From positions 186,001 through 250,000 of the forward strand of contig NZ_BJYS01000002.1 in assembly GCF_007991635.1 (NCBI RefSeq): DNA of 64,000 bases, read 5' to 3'. Under the pieces are notes generated by a model. That model did not search any database. It was given only the letters and a program-made list of their open reading frames with translations, and had not been told where the DNA came from. Made by a program: the position numbers and the translations under genes. The DNA comes from Adhaeribacter aerolatus (GTDB lineage: Bacteria; Bacteroidota; Bacteroidia; Cytophagales; Hymenobacteraceae). Below, in pieces: positions 37,134 to 46,768 of this stretch; the stretch's first letter is position 1; every line of letters starts with the position of its first letter.

Positions 37134-38720
37134 ATGGCTGGACTAAAAGAGACCCCGAGGCAGAAGATGATCGGTATGATGTACCTGGTACTGACCGCAC
37201 TTCTCGCCCTTCAGGTAAGCTCAGCAATCATTTTGAAATTTAAATACCTGGATGACAGTTTAATGACTGTTAACAACAAAACCGTAGGAGATAATACGGG
37301 CTTGGTAAAAGGTATTGCCAAAGCAGTTGCCGAAGGTGGTAACCGGGCGAACGACCAAAAAGTAGTGGCGCAGGCGAATGAGGTGCGCACCAAAACGGCC
37401 GAAATGGTATCGTACATTCACGAGCTACGCGAAACGATAATTACAAAATCGGGTGGCCGCGAAGGTGAAGGTTATAAAAATGCCGGCGAAGAAGAAGCAA
37501 TTGCGGTGACTATGATTGGTGGTAAACGCAATGGCAAAGCTTACGAACTGGAGAAAAAGCTGAACGAGTATGCGGCTTTTATGCGGCAACACAATGCCAA
37601 CGTACCGGCTAAATTAGCTTTAGGTGGTTCAGAAGACCCAACTGCCCGGAAAGACCCGGATCAGCGTAAGAAGGATTTTGCCCATTTAAACTTTGAGGCT
37701 ACCCCATTGGTAGCAGCTTTAGCTGTAATGGCGCAAAAAGAAACCGAAATTCTGAAGTACGAAGCAGATGCGTTAGCATCATTAGCTAGCAAAGTTGGTG
37801 CTGATATTATCAAGTTTGATAAAATATTAGCAACAGCCAGTGCTGAGTCGAAGACTGTTGCTGCTGGTACCAAGTACCGCGCCGAAATGTTCTTAACTGC
37901 TTTCTCTGATGCGATTTCGCCTAAAATGTCTTCCAGTGCCGGACCGGTAAAAGTAGTAAACGGCCGTGGCCAGATAGAATTTACCGCTGCTGCCGGTGGT
38001 GCTAAAAACAAAGACGGCTTAATTGAAAAACAGTGGACTGGTAAAATTACTTTAAACAATAATGGCCGCGATACTACGTTTAATGTATCACAGAAGTATT
38101 TTGTAGTAGAACCGGAATTGCAAATACAATCGGCTTCGGTAAATGCGCTGTATTTTAAGTGTGGTAATCGTTTAAATGCCCAGGTACCTGCTTTAGGCGC
38201 TTTATACGACCCGGTATTCTCCGGTTCTGGTGCAAGCTTTACCAAAGGCAGCAAAAAAGGTGAAGTGTTAATTAACCCAACTGCCAAGCAGGTAACCATG
38301 AATGTTAGCAGCGGCGGCGTTAAGATAGGTTCACAAACCTTTGATGTCCGGAAAACGCCAAAGCCCGATGTAGTAGTATTGGTAAACGGTCGTCCGGTAG
38401 ATCCAATGAGAGGTTTACCTGCCAGTTCACCGCGTCAGGTTTCTGTTAGAGTAGAACCGGATGAAGATTTTGCCCGTTCTTTTAGAGAAGATGCCCGCTA
38501 CCAGGCTACGCAAGTAAAAGTAACTTTGGGTAGAGGTACCGATAAAATTGGGGAGCAAGTATTCCCGACCGGTATGGCCAATATCTCTGGTTTAATGGCA
38601 AAAGCAAGACCCGGCGATAAATTGGTAATTCAGGTTGGAGAAGTGGTTCGTTTAAACTATAAAAACGATATCGAAGAAATTCCGAACGCTTCCAAGCCAA
38701 CTATCGTAACATTGAATTAA
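37134..38720 (+). CDS. gldM: Type IX secretion protein GldM/PorM
   Basis: 528 residues. One N-terminal membrane helix (MIGMMYLVLTALLALQV, about residues 12-28) is preceded by ETPRQKM, the family hallmark. The large periplasmic part comprises a helical domain (about 40-225) and beta domains (about 225-528), ending with VVRLNYKNDIEEIPN. GldM dimers span the periplasm, linking the GldL motor to the GldK/N ring. It is full length for the family and in the expected operon position, 14 bases before gldN. Confidence 0.95.
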   Translation: MAGLKETPRQKMIGMMYLVLTALLALQVSSAIILKFKYLDDSLMTVNNKTVGDNTGLVKGIAKAVAEGGNRANDQKVVAQANEVRTKTAEMVSYIHELRETIITKSGGREGEGYKNAGEEEAIAVTMIGGKRNGKAYELEKKLNEYAAFMRQHNANVPAKLALGGSEDPTARKDPDQRKKDFAHLNFEATPLVAALAVMAQKETEILKYEADALASLASKVGADIIKFDKILATASAESKTVAAGTKYRAEMFLTAFSDAISPKMSSSAGPVKVVNGRGQIEFTAAAGGAKNKDGLIEKQWTGKITLNNNGRDTTFNVSQKYFVVEPELQIQSASVNALYFKCGNRLNAQVPALGALYDPVFSGSGASFTKGSKKGEVLINPTAKQVTMNVSSGGVKIGSQTFDVRKTPKPDVVVLVNGRPVDPMRGLPASSPRQVSVRVEPDEDFARSFREDARYQATQVKVTLGRGTDKIGEQVFPTGMANISGLMAKARPGDKLVIQVGEVVRLNYKNDIEEIPNASKPTIVTLN

Positions 38721-38734
38721 TATTTTAGAATGTC

Positions 38735-39703
38735 ATGAACAGAGTTTATTTAATAGTTTTGTTTATTGCGGGTATGTCTGTTCAGGCAATTAGCCAGACC
38801 AGAACCCCGGCTGCAGGTGGTACCCAGCCCAGACAAGCAGCGCCTACGCAGACAAGACAAGCAACGGCTACCCAAACCACTACTCCCGCGCCAGCGGCTC
38901 CGGCCAATACTGCTTATAGCGGTACGCCATCCGTCCGGCCAATTCCAGAGAGTGATATGATGTATCGTCGTACTGTTTGGCGGGTGATAGATTTACGCGA
39001 AAAGCAAAACCGGCCGCTTTACTCTGTTAACCATGAGATTACTAAGATAATAATGGATGCGGTAAAACGGGGCGAGCTAACGGTTTATAAAGACGACTCT
39101 TTGAACAAATCTATGACGCCCGAGGAGTACCGTAAGGTTCTGGTAAAGCCTGGCGAAGAGATAGAAGAGACTGAAGAGGATAAACAAGCCAGACTCGAAG
39201 CCGAAAAGCAACTGGCACAAATTAATGCCGCCAGAAGACGCCAAGGTGGTGCTGTTGAGGCAGCGCCGGTGGAAGCAGCGCCCATGGGCCCGATTGAGTA
39301 TAATCCACGGGATATTAAGAAGCTGGAGTTGAAGGAGGACGTAATATTTGATAAAAAACGTTCCCGGATGTATTACGATATTCATGCCATCACACTGAAA
39401 GTACCGAATGCGGTAACCGGCTTTGATGATGTTATTGGGGCATTTGCTTACAAAGATTTAGTGAAAGTTTTCCGGAACCATCCAAAAGATGCAATCTGGT
39501 ATAACATGCAAAACAATGCTACTCACCTGAATCTGGCCGATGCTTTTGACTTAAGAATGTTTGGTTCTTATATCAAGAAGGTATCTAATCCGAATGACGA
39601 CGATTTGAAAACTATTCATGGTGGTTCGGAACAAGCCATTCTGGCGGCACAACGAGCACTGGAAGAAATGATAGAGTTTGAATACAGTCTATGGAGTTAT
39701 TAA
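38735..39703 (+). CDS. gldN: Type IX secretion protein GldN/PorN
   Basis: 322 residues with a Sec signal peptide (NRVYLIVLFIAGMSV, cleavage near AISQT). A Pro/Gln/Ala/Thr-rich linker at about 22-65 precedes the GldN domain (MYRRTVWRVIDLREKQNRPLY near 75, then KLELKEDVIFDKKRSRMYYDIHAI, and DDDLKTIHGGSEQAILAAQRALEEMIEFEYSLWSY at the C-terminus). GldN complexes with GldK at the outer-membrane ring. A short ATG-TCA-TGA overlaps the start region in another frame. It is the last gene of the operon, directly followed by a strong terminator. Confidence 0.94.
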   Translation: MNRVYLIVLFIAGMSVQAISQTRTPAAGGTQPRQAAPTQTRQATATQTTTPAPAAPANTAYSGTPSVRPIPESDMMYRRTVWRVIDLREKQNRPLYSVNHEITKIIMDAVKRGELTVYKDDSLNKSMTPEEYRKVLVKPGEEIEETEEDKQARLEAEKQLAQINAARRRQGGAVEAAPVEAAPMGPIEYNPRDIKKLELKEDVIFDKKRSRMYYDIHAITLKVPNAVTGFDDVIGAFAYKDLVKVFRNHPKDAIWYNMQNNATHLNLADAFDLRMFGSYIKKVSNPNDDDLKTIHGGSEQAILAAQRALEEMIEFEYSLWSY

Positions 39704-39721
39704 GCACTTAAGAATTAAAAT

Positions 39722-39749
39722 AAAAAAGGAGCCTTTTGGCTCCTTTTTT
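39722..39749 (+). terminator. Strong Rho-independent terminator of gldKLMN
   Basis: AAAAAAGGAGCC, a TTTT loop, then GGCTCCTTTTTT: a perfect 12-bp stem running into six T, 18 bases after the gldN stop. Confidence 0.93.
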
Positions 39750-40148
39750 ATTTTAACGATTAGTAGAAACGCCCATTCAAATAATAATTATAAGAAAATC
39801 AGGACGAATTTGAACTAACTGAAAGCTGGAACAAAATTTTGCCAATAACACCCGCTTTTGCTATTCCTTTGCAGGGGTATTTTGCGCTACCAAATACCAA
39901 ATAGTTTAAACTATATTCCATAGGAAAATACCGGAAAGATGCCTTTGTGAGCTTTTAAAATATTTGTTAGTTAGCTAGAGGAGGTGTAATTGCGATTTGG
40001 TATGAGTCCCTTAGATCAACATCAGGAGGATAAAACTCATTTAAGCACAGTATTTATTTTATAGATTACTTCGTGAGAATTTTAGTGGCTGCTTAAATAG
40101 TTACTGCTTGGAGTTTAGGAATGCCTGCAAAAAGAAGAGCCTTAATTT
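39750..40148. other. Intergenic region between converging units, nothing recognised
   Basis: About 400 AT-rich bases between the gldKLMN terminator and the end of the FUSC gene on the minus strand. No open frame, RNA gene or further hairpin of note is visible. Confidence 0.5.
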
Positions 40149-42353
40149 TTACAGTTGATTCAGATTATAAGCCAGCCGGTGTAAATGCAGAATAGCGTCA
40201 GCTATTTTATTTAGCTGCTCGTGCACAATTTCGGTTTGAAGAATAGCGGTATCGAGATGGAGATCGGTACTATTGGCTTGAGAAACCGCCGCTGTTTTAA
40301 ATTCCAGGTTTAAAGTATAAGCCGGAAAAGGCTGCCCTGGTAGATTGGTGTTTGCCGAATTCTTTTCGGTAATTAGTGCCGTAATAATGTCTTCCAGTTG
40401 TTCGGCTGCCTGGCGCAAATAAGTTTCGGCTTCCGTGTAAGTAGGATTATCGGTTTTTATTTGGGGCAGCAAAGCAGCTAAAGAAAGCAGCTCCCGCGAT
40501 AGACGAACGTTGTAAAAGGCCAAGTTTTGGGCTATTTTCTGTTTTTGCTTCTTAGTGCCGGGTTCTAGCTGTAATCTTTTCACAGATTCGGCAATATCAA
40601 TATTGGCGCTCTCAGCTTTCCGGCGGTCGGCTATAATGCGGGCATGAAATCCGGTTTGAGCCACTAATTCGTGGTGGAGCTGATGTAATAAATTTAAGTT
40701 AGCCCGCAACCCACGCGCCATTACAAAACGGACTTTGGTCCTTTCCCAATCCGGCCATAATACAAATGCGGCTGTTACCGACAGAATTACGCCTAAAACC
40801 GTAGCAAATAGCCGGTATGCCGCCAAATGCCAATCTATCGGCCCTGTAACTTCAAACATAGCCACCAGCAACATGGTTAAAAACGTTACCGAAATGGTAT
40901 AGTTGCGTTCTTGGAAGTAAATGAATAAAAACGAAAAAGTAGCAATAGCCAGAATAATGATAACGGGCGAAAAAGGATGAATAAGTAACAACGTGCCCAA
41001 TATTCCGCCCAGAAAGGTACCCAGTACCCGTTGCATAGATTTCTGTTGTGTTGTGCCAAAATCGGGCTGCAGTACCACCATAACGGTTAACGGAATCCAG
41101 TAGCCCCGTGGGATCTGGAAGCCCAGGTAAAGCGCCACCCCCACGGAGGTAACCAGCATGAGCCGAAAGGTATGCTTCAGGGGAACGTTTTTAAACCGAA
41201 AGAGCGCCCGGAGCGGTGGTAATAACCTGGTCTGGTTCTGAGATGCTACATTGGTAGTCGGCAGCTTTTTATTCTGGTGGATGCGGCTTAACAGAAAATG
41301 GGCATCTTCGAGATAATGAATGGCTGAATCCAGCAAAGTAATAAACCGGTGTAAATCTAGCTGAACGTTAAAATCTTTTTGATGGCTACTATCTAATTGT
41401 TGTAGTTCTCCGGAGGACGCTTTTAGCTGGTTTATCTTTATTTTTAGATTATCCAGTTCCTGTGGACGTGCCAACACCAAGGCGTTTACAATAATTTTAG
41501 CGGCTGCGGCTGCCAGAAACAATCGTTCCTGAATGGCCGGCATAAACAAATGCTTTTTCGGATGCTCCCGTAAATGTTCCAGGGCATGGTTCATGGCCAT
41601 AATGGTTGCGCCAAACCGGGAGGAAGCCCGGACTAGTTTGAGCAAATCGCGGCGGACAAAAAAGTAACGGACATGGTGAAGACGTAAGTAGGGCAATACT
41701 TGGTTAATGGCCTGCCGCAGCGATATTTCTTTTTCCTGTACCCGTTCAGCATAATCTTTTTGGGTGTTGGTAGAAGCTAAAAAGATGGCCAGATTACTAC
41801 TCAGTTCCCAAGGCCGCGCAAGGTTGGTATAATAAGGCAGATCCGGCAAGAAAAACCAGAAAAATAAAGATATAAAGGCTGCCCACAAGCCGCCCAGCCA
41901 AATAGCTAGATAACGATCCAGGCCGACCTCTAAGGAGTGCGGCGGCGGTAAGGCTAATAAGAATATGATAACCGCACAAAAGCCAATAACCTGCCCAAAA
42001 GAACCAAACTCTTTCAGCAAGGAAGAAATGCTAGCCAGCAGGGCCATAATAAAGATGGCCAGCCAGAAATAAGTACCCAACATGGTGCCAACCAATACGG
42101 CAGCCGAAATGAATAGCAAACCAAACAATAATATGAGGGCCCGCTGCGGATAGGTATGCTGATACTTAATTACCAGGAGGGTCTGGCCGGTAATTGCAGC
42201 AAAACTGCCTATTAATGGCTTATTGAGGTAATAACCAACTGCCAGCGGTACAACCAAACCTAAAGTAACAATAAAGGCGTACAGTAAATCCGGGTTAAAA
42301 TATTCCTGACGGGCAAACGCTTTTAGGCTATTTATTAAACCGGGACTAAACAT
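40149..42353 (-). CDS. FUSC-family (YccS/YhfK-like) inner-membrane protein
   Basis: 734 residues with the duplicated layout of the family: an N-terminal cluster of about six membrane segments (residues 25-170), a cytoplasmic helical region, and a second cluster (about 400-530; GYWIPLTVMVVLQPDFGTTQQKSMQRVLGTFLGG is the FUSC signature), followed by a helical C-terminal region. FUSC proteins are related to aromatic-acid exporters; physiological substrates are mostly unknown. It follows uvrC at 149 bases on the minus strand. Confidence 0.88.
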   Translation of the reverse strand: MFSPGLINSLKAFARQEYFNPDLLYAFIVTLGLVVPLAVGYYLNKPLIGSFAAITGQTLLVIKYQHTYPQRALILLFGLLFISAAVLVGTMLGTYFWLAIFIMALLASISSLLKEFGSFGQVIGFCAVIIFLLALPPPHSLEVGLDRYLAIWLGGLWAAFISLFFWFFLPDLPYYTNLARPWELSSNLAIFLASTNTQKDYAERVQEKEISLRQAINQVLPYLRLHHVRYFFVRRDLLKLVRASSRFGATIMAMNHALEHLREHPKKHLFMPAIQERLFLAAAAAKIIVNALVLARPQELDNLKIKINQLKASSGELQQLDSSHQKDFNVQLDLHRFITLLDSAIHYLEDAHFLLSRIHQNKKLPTTNVASQNQTRLLPPLRALFRFKNVPLKHTFRLMLVTSVGVALYLGFQIPRGYWIPLTVMVVLQPDFGTTQQKSMQRVLGTFLGGILGTLLLIHPFSPVIIILAIATFSFLFIYFQERNYTISVTFLTMLLVAMFEVTGPIDWHLAAYRLFATVLGVILSVTAAFVLWPDWERTKVRFVMARGLRANLNLLHQLHHELVAQTGFHARIIADRRKAESANIDIAESVKRLQLEPGTKKQKQKIAQNLAFYNVRLSRELLSLAALLPQIKTDNPTYTEAETYLRQAAEQLEDIITALITEKNSANTNLPGQPFPAYTLNLEFKTAAVSQANSTDLHLDTAILQTEIVHEQLNKIADAILHLHRLAYNLNQL

Positions 42354-42502
42354 AGGCGCTGAATTTGACCCAAGCTACGAAAGATTTATTATAAAGATTA
42401 AAGCCAATATTTTAGACGCATAATTGGCGCAAAGCTGATAAAATAATTAAGCAAAATGTAGCAAAATAATTCAAGCAGTTTGTAAACGGCTAGGCCGGAA
42501 AA

Positions 42503-44359
42503 TTAAATGGCGGCAGGAGCCGAGCGATTGGTTTGGTTGCCGAAATATTCGAGCAGGATACGGGCTTTGCTTTTGCCTATTTCGGCGGTTAGTTCACCTT
42601 CGCTTAGTTCTCTTATTTTCTTCACCGATTTAAACTTGGCCAGTAATTTATCGGCGGTGGCTTTGCCCAAACCTTTTACTTCGGTTATTTCGGTTTTAAG
42701 GGTGCCGGCATCGCGCTTGCTGCGGTGGAAAGTAATGGCAAACCGGTGGGCTTCGTTCCGGATGCGCTGAATTAGTCGTAACGACTCAGATTTTTTATCA
42801 ATATACAAAGGCAGGGTATCGCCGGGGTAAAATATTTCTTCCAGGCGTTTGGCTATGCCTACTACCGCCATGCGGCCATAAATACCTAAATCTTTTAGGG
42901 CCTTCACCGCCATTCCCAACTGACCTTTGCCACCATCAATAATAATTAACTGGGGCAGGGGTGTGCCTTCATCTAATAACCGGCGGTAGCGGCGGGTAAC
43001 AATTTCGTACATCGAGGCAAAATCGTCAGGGCCAACAACGGTTTTAATATTAAAGTGGCGGTAATCTTTTTTAGAGGCCTTGGCATTCCGGAAACAAACC
43101 ATCGAGGCCACCGGATTATCGCCCTGAAAGTTGGAGTTATCGAAACACTCAATGTGCTTGGGTAACTCGGCTAACTTTAAATCTTTTTTCATGGTTTCCA
43201 TTATACGCACCTCGTTGGTATCCTTGGCTTTTTCGTTCATGCTTTCTTTCTCTTTACGCAGGTACATGGCATTTTTCAAAGAAAGGTTCAGCAGTTTACG
43301 TTTGTCACCAATCTGAGGTACGGTTATAGTTAGTCCATCCAGGGGCAAAGTCAGCTCAATATTTACTAATATTTCTTTGGAGTCGCTTTCGAATTCATGG
43401 CGAAGCTGGACAACCATAGAAGCCAATATTTCCTCGTCGGTTTCGTCCAGCTTTTTCTGAATTTCCAAGGATTGCGTCTGAATAATAGAGCCATTTACTA
43501 CTTTCAGGTAGTTTACAAAGGCACACTTCTCGTTCGAGGTAATTGAAAAGACATCAATATTGGTGAGCGTATTGCTTACCACAGTAGATTTGGCCTGGAA
43601 GTCTTCGAGTATATCCAACTTCTGCTTAAAGCTATGCGCCAGTTCGTACTGCATTTCCTGGGCGGCTTCCATCATCTTATCTTTAAAATAGTTTTTGGCA
43701 GTGCCTAAATTACCCGATAAGATGCTGCGGATTTGCTGGATGTGCAGGTTGTAAGATTCTTCGTCGATCAGGTCTTCGCAGGGGCCTTTGCAGTTGCCAA
43801 TGTGGTATTCCAGGCATACTTTAAATTTACCTTTGGCGATATTTTCGGGCGATAAATTATACGTGCAGGTGCGCAGCGGATACAAGCTCCGGACCATTTC
43901 GAGTAGCACATTCATGGCAGTAATACTGGCGTATGGGCCGAAATATTTAGAGCCGTCGGCAATTTTATTGCGCGTACTGATTACCCGCGGAAAACGCTCG
44001 TTGGTAATACAGATATAGGGGTAAGTTTTGCCGTCTTTTAAAAGAATATTGTACTTGGGCTGGTGCTGCTTAATCAGGCTGTTTTCCAGCAAAAAAGCAT
44101 CCGACTCGGTATCGACAATGGTAAACTCAATATTCCGGATGTTGGAAATGAGCTTCAGCGTTTTTTTGTTGTGCTGATTAGATTTATTAAAATAGCTGCT
44201 TACCCGTTTCCGAATGTCAACGGCTTTACCCACATAAATAATTTGGTGATCGTCGAAGAATTTATAAATGCCGGGTTTATGCGGCAAATGGCTTATAATA
44301 TCTTTTAAACGGTCATTGGCAGGCATAGCTGGCTCCTCTTCTCCGGCAAAGGTTGGCAT
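42503..44359 (-). CDS. uvrC: UvrABC system protein C
   Basis: 618 residues from the outer ATG; an alternative ATG 11 codons in (44326, MPANDRL) is equally plausible. UvrC makes both incisions in nucleotide excision repair. An N-terminal GIY-YIG nuclease (KPGIYKFFDDHQIIYVGKAVDIRKRV) is followed by a central Cys-containing region (LEYHIGNCKGPCEDLI), a UVR-type helical segment, the RNase H-like nuclease (IECFDNSNFQGDNPVASMVCF near 403, IDGGKGQLG near 474) and helix-hairpin-helix motifs (VKGLGKATADKLLAKF near 574). Full length. It lies 75 bases after the penicillin-binding protein gene. Confidence 0.97.
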   Translation of the reverse strand: MPTFAGEEEPAMPANDRLKDIISHLPHKPGIYKFFDDHQIIYVGKAVDIRKRVSSYFNKSNQHNKKTLKLISNIRNIEFTIVDTESDAFLLENSLIKQHQPKYNILLKDGKTYPYICITNERFPRVISTRNKIADGSKYFGPYASITAMNVLLEMVRSLYPLRTCTYNLSPENIAKGKFKVCLEYHIGNCKGPCEDLIDEESYNLHIQQIRSILSGNLGTAKNYFKDKMMEAAQEMQYELAHSFKQKLDILEDFQAKSTVVSNTLTNIDVFSITSNEKCAFVNYLKVVNGSIIQTQSLEIQKKLDETDEEILASMVVQLRHEFESDSKEILVNIELTLPLDGLTITVPQIGDKRKLLNLSLKNAMYLRKEKESMNEKAKDTNEVRIMETMKKDLKLAELPKHIECFDNSNFQGDNPVASMVCFRNAKASKKDYRHFNIKTVVGPDDFASMYEIVTRRYRRLLDEGTPLPQLIIIDGGKGQLGMAVKALKDLGIYGRMAVVGIAKRLEEIFYPGDTLPLYIDKKSESLRLIQRIRNEAHRFAITFHRSKRDAGTLKTEITEVKGLGKATADKLLAKFKSVKKIRELSEGELTAEIGKSKARILLEYFGNQTNRSAPAAI

Positions 44360-44434
44360 TGGTACTTAAGCAGGTAAAAAGAGGCCGAATGAAGTACCAT
44401 TACTAACTAAAATATTTACCGGTTTTAGCTTATT

Positions 44435-46762
44435 TTATATCTCCTCTTCAATATCGGGCTTAGCCGGCATTATCAATATCTGGTCCTGGCTAATCGTATC
44501 GCTGATTACACTGTTGTTGTATTTACTGCAATCTATCTCAACGGTTAAAGGCTGTTCTGGTTTAGGAAAAGGTGCTTTAGATACACTCAGATTTTTATCG
44601 GCGTAAACTTTTTGCATAAATAAGCCATATATGGGCATGGCCAGTTTATTTCCCTGCCCTAAATTGGCGCTCCGGAAGTGAATACTCCGGTCTTCGCCGC
44701 CAACCCACATACCGCATACCAAGTCGGGCGTAACGCCCATAAACCAAGCATCAGAAAAGTTCTGTGTTGTACCGGTTTTTGCGCCAATTTCGTTCTTCAG
44801 TTTATACCGGTTGCGCAAGCCGTGCCAGGCAGAAGCCAGCCGGATATCGGCAGCCCCTTTCAGCATGTGAATCATCAGGTAAGCCGTTTGTTCGCTTAGC
44901 ACTTCGCGGGACCGCGGTACGTTCGTAAACAACGTATTTCCATTCTTGTCTTCGATGCGGGTAATATAAATCGGTTCGGTCCAGACACCATGGTTCACGA
45001 AAGTGCCGTAAGCGCCGGCCATTTCGTACACCGATACATCACTGGAACCAAAGCCAATAGATGGCACCGGTTCAATATCAGATACCAACCCCAAATTTTT
45101 GGCGTAGGTTACAATTGTTTCAGGCGTTAACTGCTTAACCAGGAAAGCCGTAACTGTGTTTATCGAATGCGCCAAAGCTTCGCGTAGAGTATAATTACGG
45201 CCTGAATATTTACCGTCGGAGTTTTGAGGCGTATAAGCCGCTCTGCCTTTTTCGGCAGGAAAAGTTACCGGAATATCGGGTACCTGGTAACAAGGCGAAA
45301 AGCCCCGGTCGATGGCAGCCGTATAAACCACGGGCTTAAACGTAGAACCGGGTTGCCGGCGTCCTTGTTTTACGTGGTCGTATTTAAAGTATTTGAAATC
45401 AGTACCGCCCACCCAGGCTTTAATGTTGCCGTCTAAGGGGTTAACCGCTATAAAGCCGGTATGTAAGAAATGTTTGTAATAGGCCAGTGAATCCATCGGG
45501 CTCATCACTACTTCTTTTTCGCCGGGGGCTTCCCAGGTAAATACCGTCATCGGTATTTTTTTATTCAGGTAATAATTAATAGAATCTTTATTGCCTTCAA
45601 AGCGGCTATTCAGGCTAATGTAGCGTTCTGTTCGCTTAATAGCCGATTCCAGAAAACCTTTGATGGTCTTTCCGTTTTCATCTACCCAGGGTTTACGTCC
45701 TTTCCAGTGATCATAAAACAGCTTCTGCATGGTTTTCATGTGTTCCCGTACGGCCGCTTCGGCATGTTGCTGCATTCGGGAGTCGATGGTGGTGTATATT
45801 TTTAAGCCACCGGCGTACAGGTCATGACCATTGTCGCGGGCCCATCTTAGCAGCCATTTACCGGCTTCTGCGCGTAAGTAAGGGGCAATACCCGTATTCT
45901 GGTTTTCTACCTGAAACTTTAGTTTGATATCTTTGGCTACGGCCGTGGCATAGGTAGGCTCATCAATAAAGCCGTATTTACGCATTTGTGAGAGTACCCA
46001 GTCGCGGCGTTTCTGCGAACGCTCTTTGGCAGTTACCGGGCTAAACCGCGAAGGCGCATTGACAATACCCACCAGCAGGGCCGATTCTTCCAGGGTAAGG
46101 TCTTTAGGTGCTTTGCTGAAAAAAGTTTTGGCCGCCGATTTAATACCGTAAGCGTTACTGCCGAATTCTACGGTGTTCAGGTACATTTCCAGAATCTCTT
46201 TTTTCGAGTAAGCTCTTTCTAGCCGTATCGCGACAATCCACTCTTTGGTTTTAATAATCAGCATGCGCAGACCCGGAATATCGGCTAGTAAGCCTTCGCG
46301 GCTGGTGCCGGCCCGGGTGCGGAATAAATTTTTGGCTACCTGCTGGGTAAGCGTACTGGCTCCCCGGCTCCGGCCGCTCAGGCCGTAGTACCCAACCGCT
46401 AACAAACCCTTAAAGTCAATGCCCGAGTGTTCTTCAAACCGAACATCTTCAGTAGCAATTAAAGCATCAACTAAATTCTGGGGTAAATCGCGGTATTTTA
46501 CGGGCGAGCGGTTTTCCCGGTAGTATTTCCCCATCAGCACACCATCAGCCGAATACATTTCGGAAGCTACTTCACTTTGGGGGTTTTCTAAGGTCTTAAA
46601 GTCGGGCAGCTCGCCGAAAAGATTCAGAAAATTAATGCTAACCGCAAACACAAACAACACAAACCCCAGCAAGCCGGCTATAAAAGCCAGCCAGATACCT
46701 CCCACAATTTTAGAATACTTCTTGGAGGGCGCAACAAGCTTTTTAGAACGGGCAACAGACAT
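44435..46762 (-). CDS. Class A penicillin-binding protein (PBP1A-like)
   Basis: 775 residues with one N-terminal membrane helix (about 19-45). The GT51 glycosyltransferase domain shows ATEDVRFEEHSGID near 88, RGASTLTQQVAKNLF near 112 and KKEILEMYLNTVEFG near 160. The transpeptidase domain has the SxxK serine in QPGSTFKPVVYTAA near 470, an SIN motif (AHSINTVTAF) and KTGTTQNFSDAWFMG near 670. It polymerises and crosslinks peptidoglycan on the outer face of the inner membrane. Its start is 6 bases after the sprE stop, so the two are co-transcribed, a pairing seen in other Cytophagales. Confidence 0.95.
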   Translation of the reverse strand: MSVARSKKLVAPSKKYSKIVGGIWLAFIAGLLGFVLFVFAVSINFLNLFGELPDFKTLENPQSEVASEMYSADGVLMGKYYRENRSPVKYRDLPQNLVDALIATEDVRFEEHSGIDFKGLLAVGYYGLSGRSRGASTLTQQVAKNLFRTRAGTSREGLLADIPGLRMLIIKTKEWIVAIRLERAYSKKEILEMYLNTVEFGSNAYGIKSAAKTFFSKAPKDLTLEESALLVGIVNAPSRFSPVTAKERSQKRRDWVLSQMRKYGFIDEPTYATAVAKDIKLKFQVENQNTGIAPYLRAEAGKWLLRWARDNGHDLYAGGLKIYTTIDSRMQQHAEAAVREHMKTMQKLFYDHWKGRKPWVDENGKTIKGFLESAIKRTERYISLNSRFEGNKDSINYYLNKKIPMTVFTWEAPGEKEVVMSPMDSLAYYKHFLHTGFIAVNPLDGNIKAWVGGTDFKYFKYDHVKQGRRQPGSTFKPVVYTAAIDRGFSPCYQVPDIPVTFPAEKGRAAYTPQNSDGKYSGRNYTLREALAHSINTVTAFLVKQLTPETIVTYAKNLGLVSDIEPVPSIGFGSSDVSVYEMAGAYGTFVNHGVWTEPIYITRIEDKNGNTLFTNVPRSREVLSEQTAYLMIHMLKGAADIRLASAWHGLRNRYKLKNEIGAKTGTTQNFSDAWFMGVTPDLVCGMWVGGEDRSIHFRSANLGQGNKLAMPIYGLFMQKVYADKNLSVSKAPFPKPEQPLTVEIDCSKYNNSVISDTISQDQILIMPAKPDIEEEI

Positions 46763-46768
46763 GTATAC

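Noticed and set aside
37661-38299. 212-codon minus-strand frame
   Set aside because: Antisense to gldM, whose identity and position in the operon are certain.
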